Origin: Porphyrobacter sp.
GTDB lineage: Bacteria > Pseudomonadota > Alphaproteobacteria > Sphingomonadales > Sphingomonadaceae
Assembly: GCA_018991295.1 (NCBI GenBank)
Contig: JAGKSZ010000028.1
Coordinates: 1-8,607 of the forward strand
Direction: 5' to 3'
DNA: 8,607 nt
Shown here: positions 7,563-8,607 of the stretch, in pieces
How positions within the stretch are numbered: position 1 is the stretch's first letter
Layout of the letters: the number at the start of each line of letters is the position of its first letter
Translations under genes and position numbers: made by a program
Notes under the pieces: generated by a model
Told to the model about the DNA's origin: nothing
Database searches by the model: none
Seen by the model: only the letters and a program-made list of their open reading frames with translations

Positions 7563-7607
7563 ACGCGAATCGAGGCACGGTTTCAGTCCTTGATTGCGCT
7601 GGCCGCC

Positions 7608-7621
7608 CCCCTACCAAGGGG
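7608..7621. other. Short GC-rich hairpin just before tRNA-Lys
   Basis: CCCCT-ACCA-AGGGG is a perfect 5-bp stem with a 4-base loop that ends 9 bases before the tRNA. It could be part of the tRNA promoter or leader, or a stop for read-through from rodA. A poor promoter match (TTGATT at 7590-7595, TACCAA at 7612-7617, spacer 16) overlaps it. Confidence 0.3.
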
Positions 7622-7630
7622 ACACGGAAT

Positions 7631-7706
<76 letters not shown>

Positions 7707-7798
7707 TCCCTTCCAAATTGCACCCCTTGCCGGTCAGCGTTGTGCTTGGTCCGGGTTGATGTGCGTCCGCGCTTTTGCGGTTGTCAATGCGCCTTGCC

Positions 7799-7816
7799 AT
7801 CACATCCCGATGTGAT
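7799..7816. promoter_or_regulatory. Perfect 18-bp palindrome before ribB, candidate operator
   Basis: ATCACATC-CC-GATGTGAT has 8-base arms that match perfectly around a 2-base centre and ends 11 bases before the ribB ATG. The core CACATC/GATGTG recurs at 7758-7763, 7833-7838 and 7866-7871, with same-strand CACATC copies starting at 7801, 7833 and 7866. That is five half-sites in about 115 bp, against about five more in the rest of the window. Size and symmetry fit a dimeric helix-turn-helix regulator. The adjacent gene encodes such a domain, so autoregulation is a natural but untested idea. Confidence 0.5.
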
Positions 7817-7819
7817 AAT
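7814..7819 (+). promoter_or_regulatory. Candidate -10 element of ribB (GATAAT)
   Basis: GATAAT matches the TATAAT consensus at 5 of 6 positions and overlaps the right arm of the palindrome. Transcription from it would begin near 7826, almost at the ATG at 7828, giving a leaderless or nearly leaderless mRNA. That agrees with the lack of a Shine-Dalgarno sequence. The -35 is unclear: GCCTTG sits at the 17-base spacing, while the better TTGCCA (7794-7799) is only 14 bases away. Confidence 0.35.
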
Positions 7820-7827
7820 GCGTGCAC

Positions 7828-8607
7828 ATGAGCACATCGACCATCACACGCGTTCGCGATCTTGTCACATCGGGCACAATGACCCGCGCAGGCCTTGCCC
7901 GTGCCGCCGGGCTTCATGCCAACACATTGCGCGATTGCGCCGAAGATAGCTGGAACCCCACGGCTGAAACCCTCGCCAAGCTGGAAAGTTTTCTTGAGGC
8001 CAATGCCGACAGGCCCGTGCTTGCCACCATCGAGGAAATCATCGACGAGGCGCGCAACGGCCGGATGTATATCCTTGTCGATGATGAAGACCGCGAGAAC
8101 GAAGGCGATCTTATCATCCCGGCACAAATGGCCACGCCCCAGGCTATCAACTTCATGGCCACCCATGGCCGCGGGCTTATCTGCCTGGCGCTGACCAAGG
8201 AACGGGTCGATCACCTTGGCCTTGCCCCCATGAGCCGCAACAACAAGGAATCCATGCAGACCGCCTTCACCATCTCGATCGAGGCAAGGGAAGGCGTTAC
8301 CACCGGTATCTCCGCGGCAGACCGTGCGCGTACGATTTCAGTCGCGATCGATGCAGCCAAGGGCGCGGATGATATCGTGACCCCCGGCCATGTCTTCCCG
8401 CTGATGGCGCGTGACGGTGGCACACTGGTGCGCGCCGGGCATACCGAGGCGGCGGTCGATATCTCTCGGCTTGCGGGCCTCAACCCCTCGGGCGTGATCT
8501 GCGAGATCATGAACGAGGACGGGACCATGGCCCGGCTCGACGATCTCATCACCTTTGCACGGCGGCACGACCTCAAGATCGGCACGATCCGCGATCTGAT
8601 CGCCTAT
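7828..8607 (+). CDS. ribB: 3,4-dihydroxy-2-butanone 4-phosphate synthase with N-terminal HTH domain (partial)
   Basis: RibB converts ribulose 5-phosphate to formate and the four-carbon precursor of lumazine in riboflavin synthesis. The frame is open to the window edge (260 codons), so a C-terminal part is missing, possibly a RibA-type GTP cyclohydrolase II domain (RibBA). Residues 8-60 look like an XRE-type helix-turn-helix: MTRAGLARAAGLHANTLRD, then WNPTAETLAKLESFL. The DHBP synthase domain begins near 66. It shows DDEDRENEGDL (85-95, acidic metal site), GRGLICLALT, the TAFTIS...GVTTGISAADRA block, RAGHTEA (202-208, conserved His205) and NPSGVICEIMNEDG. The ATG at 7828 was chosen; GTG 7822 is also possible. 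An in-frame TAA at 7816-7818 rules out anything further upstream. No ribosome binding site is clear. The catalytic function is near certain. The role of the HTH-like part is unknown: it could bind DNA or only help dimerisation. Confidence 0.95.
   Translation, partial: MSTSTITRVRDLVTSGTMTRAGLARAAGLHANTLRDCAEDSWNPTAETLAKLESFLEANADRPVLATIEEIIDEARNGRMYILVDDEDRENEGDLIIPAQMATPQAINFMATHGRGLICLALTKERVDHLGLAPMSRNNKESMQTAFTISIEAREGVTTGISAADRARTISVAIDAAKGADDIVTPGHVFPLMARDGGTLVRAGHTEAAVDISRLAGLNPSGVICEIMNEDGTMARLDDLITFARRHDLKIGTIRDLIAY

Overview
The window looks like a chromosomal housekeeping region of an alphaproteobacterium, most likely Sphingomonadales (Erythrobacter/Novosphingobium-like). This is inferred from the high GC content, the order and sequence character of the mre/mrd genes, and the CCA-encoding tRNA-Lys. 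No database search was possible.

Layout. Positions 1-1406 (minus strand) hold the first 468 codons of mutL, a mismatch-repair gene cut by the left edge. A 202-bp divergent intergenic region (1407-1608) follows. Next comes a compact plus-strand elongasome operon: mreB (1609-2652), mreC (2701-3657), mreD (3657-4211), mrdA/PBP2 (4211-6367) and rodA (6364-7500). The last four genes overlap end to start by 1, 1 and 4 bases, so their translation is probably coupled. The five proteins form one machine. MreB filaments on the inner membrane face steer the MreC/MreD bridge, which holds the RodA glycosyltransferase and the PBP2 transpeptidase that build side-wall peptidoglycan.

After rodA come 130 bp containing several small inverted repeats, then tRNA-Lys(CTT) at 7631-7706. 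A 121-bp gap separates it from a ribB (or ribBA) gene starting at 7828 and cut by the right edge. Its product has an XRE-like helix-turn-helix of about 60 residues in front of the riboflavin-pathway DHBP synthase domain.

The most interesting part is the right end. The HTH-RibB reading frame is preceded by a perfect 18-bp palindrome. The core CACATC/GATGTG of that palindrome occurs five times between 7758 and 7871. A -10-like element overlaps the palindrome's edge, and I see no Shine-Dalgarno sequence and no FMN riboswitch. Together these suggest, without proving, a self-regulating riboflavin enzyme. The rest of the window is well-known cell biology. Side observations are a GC step between mutL and the mre operon, a palindromic insert-like stretch in the MutL linker, and low-complexity tails on MreC and PBP2.
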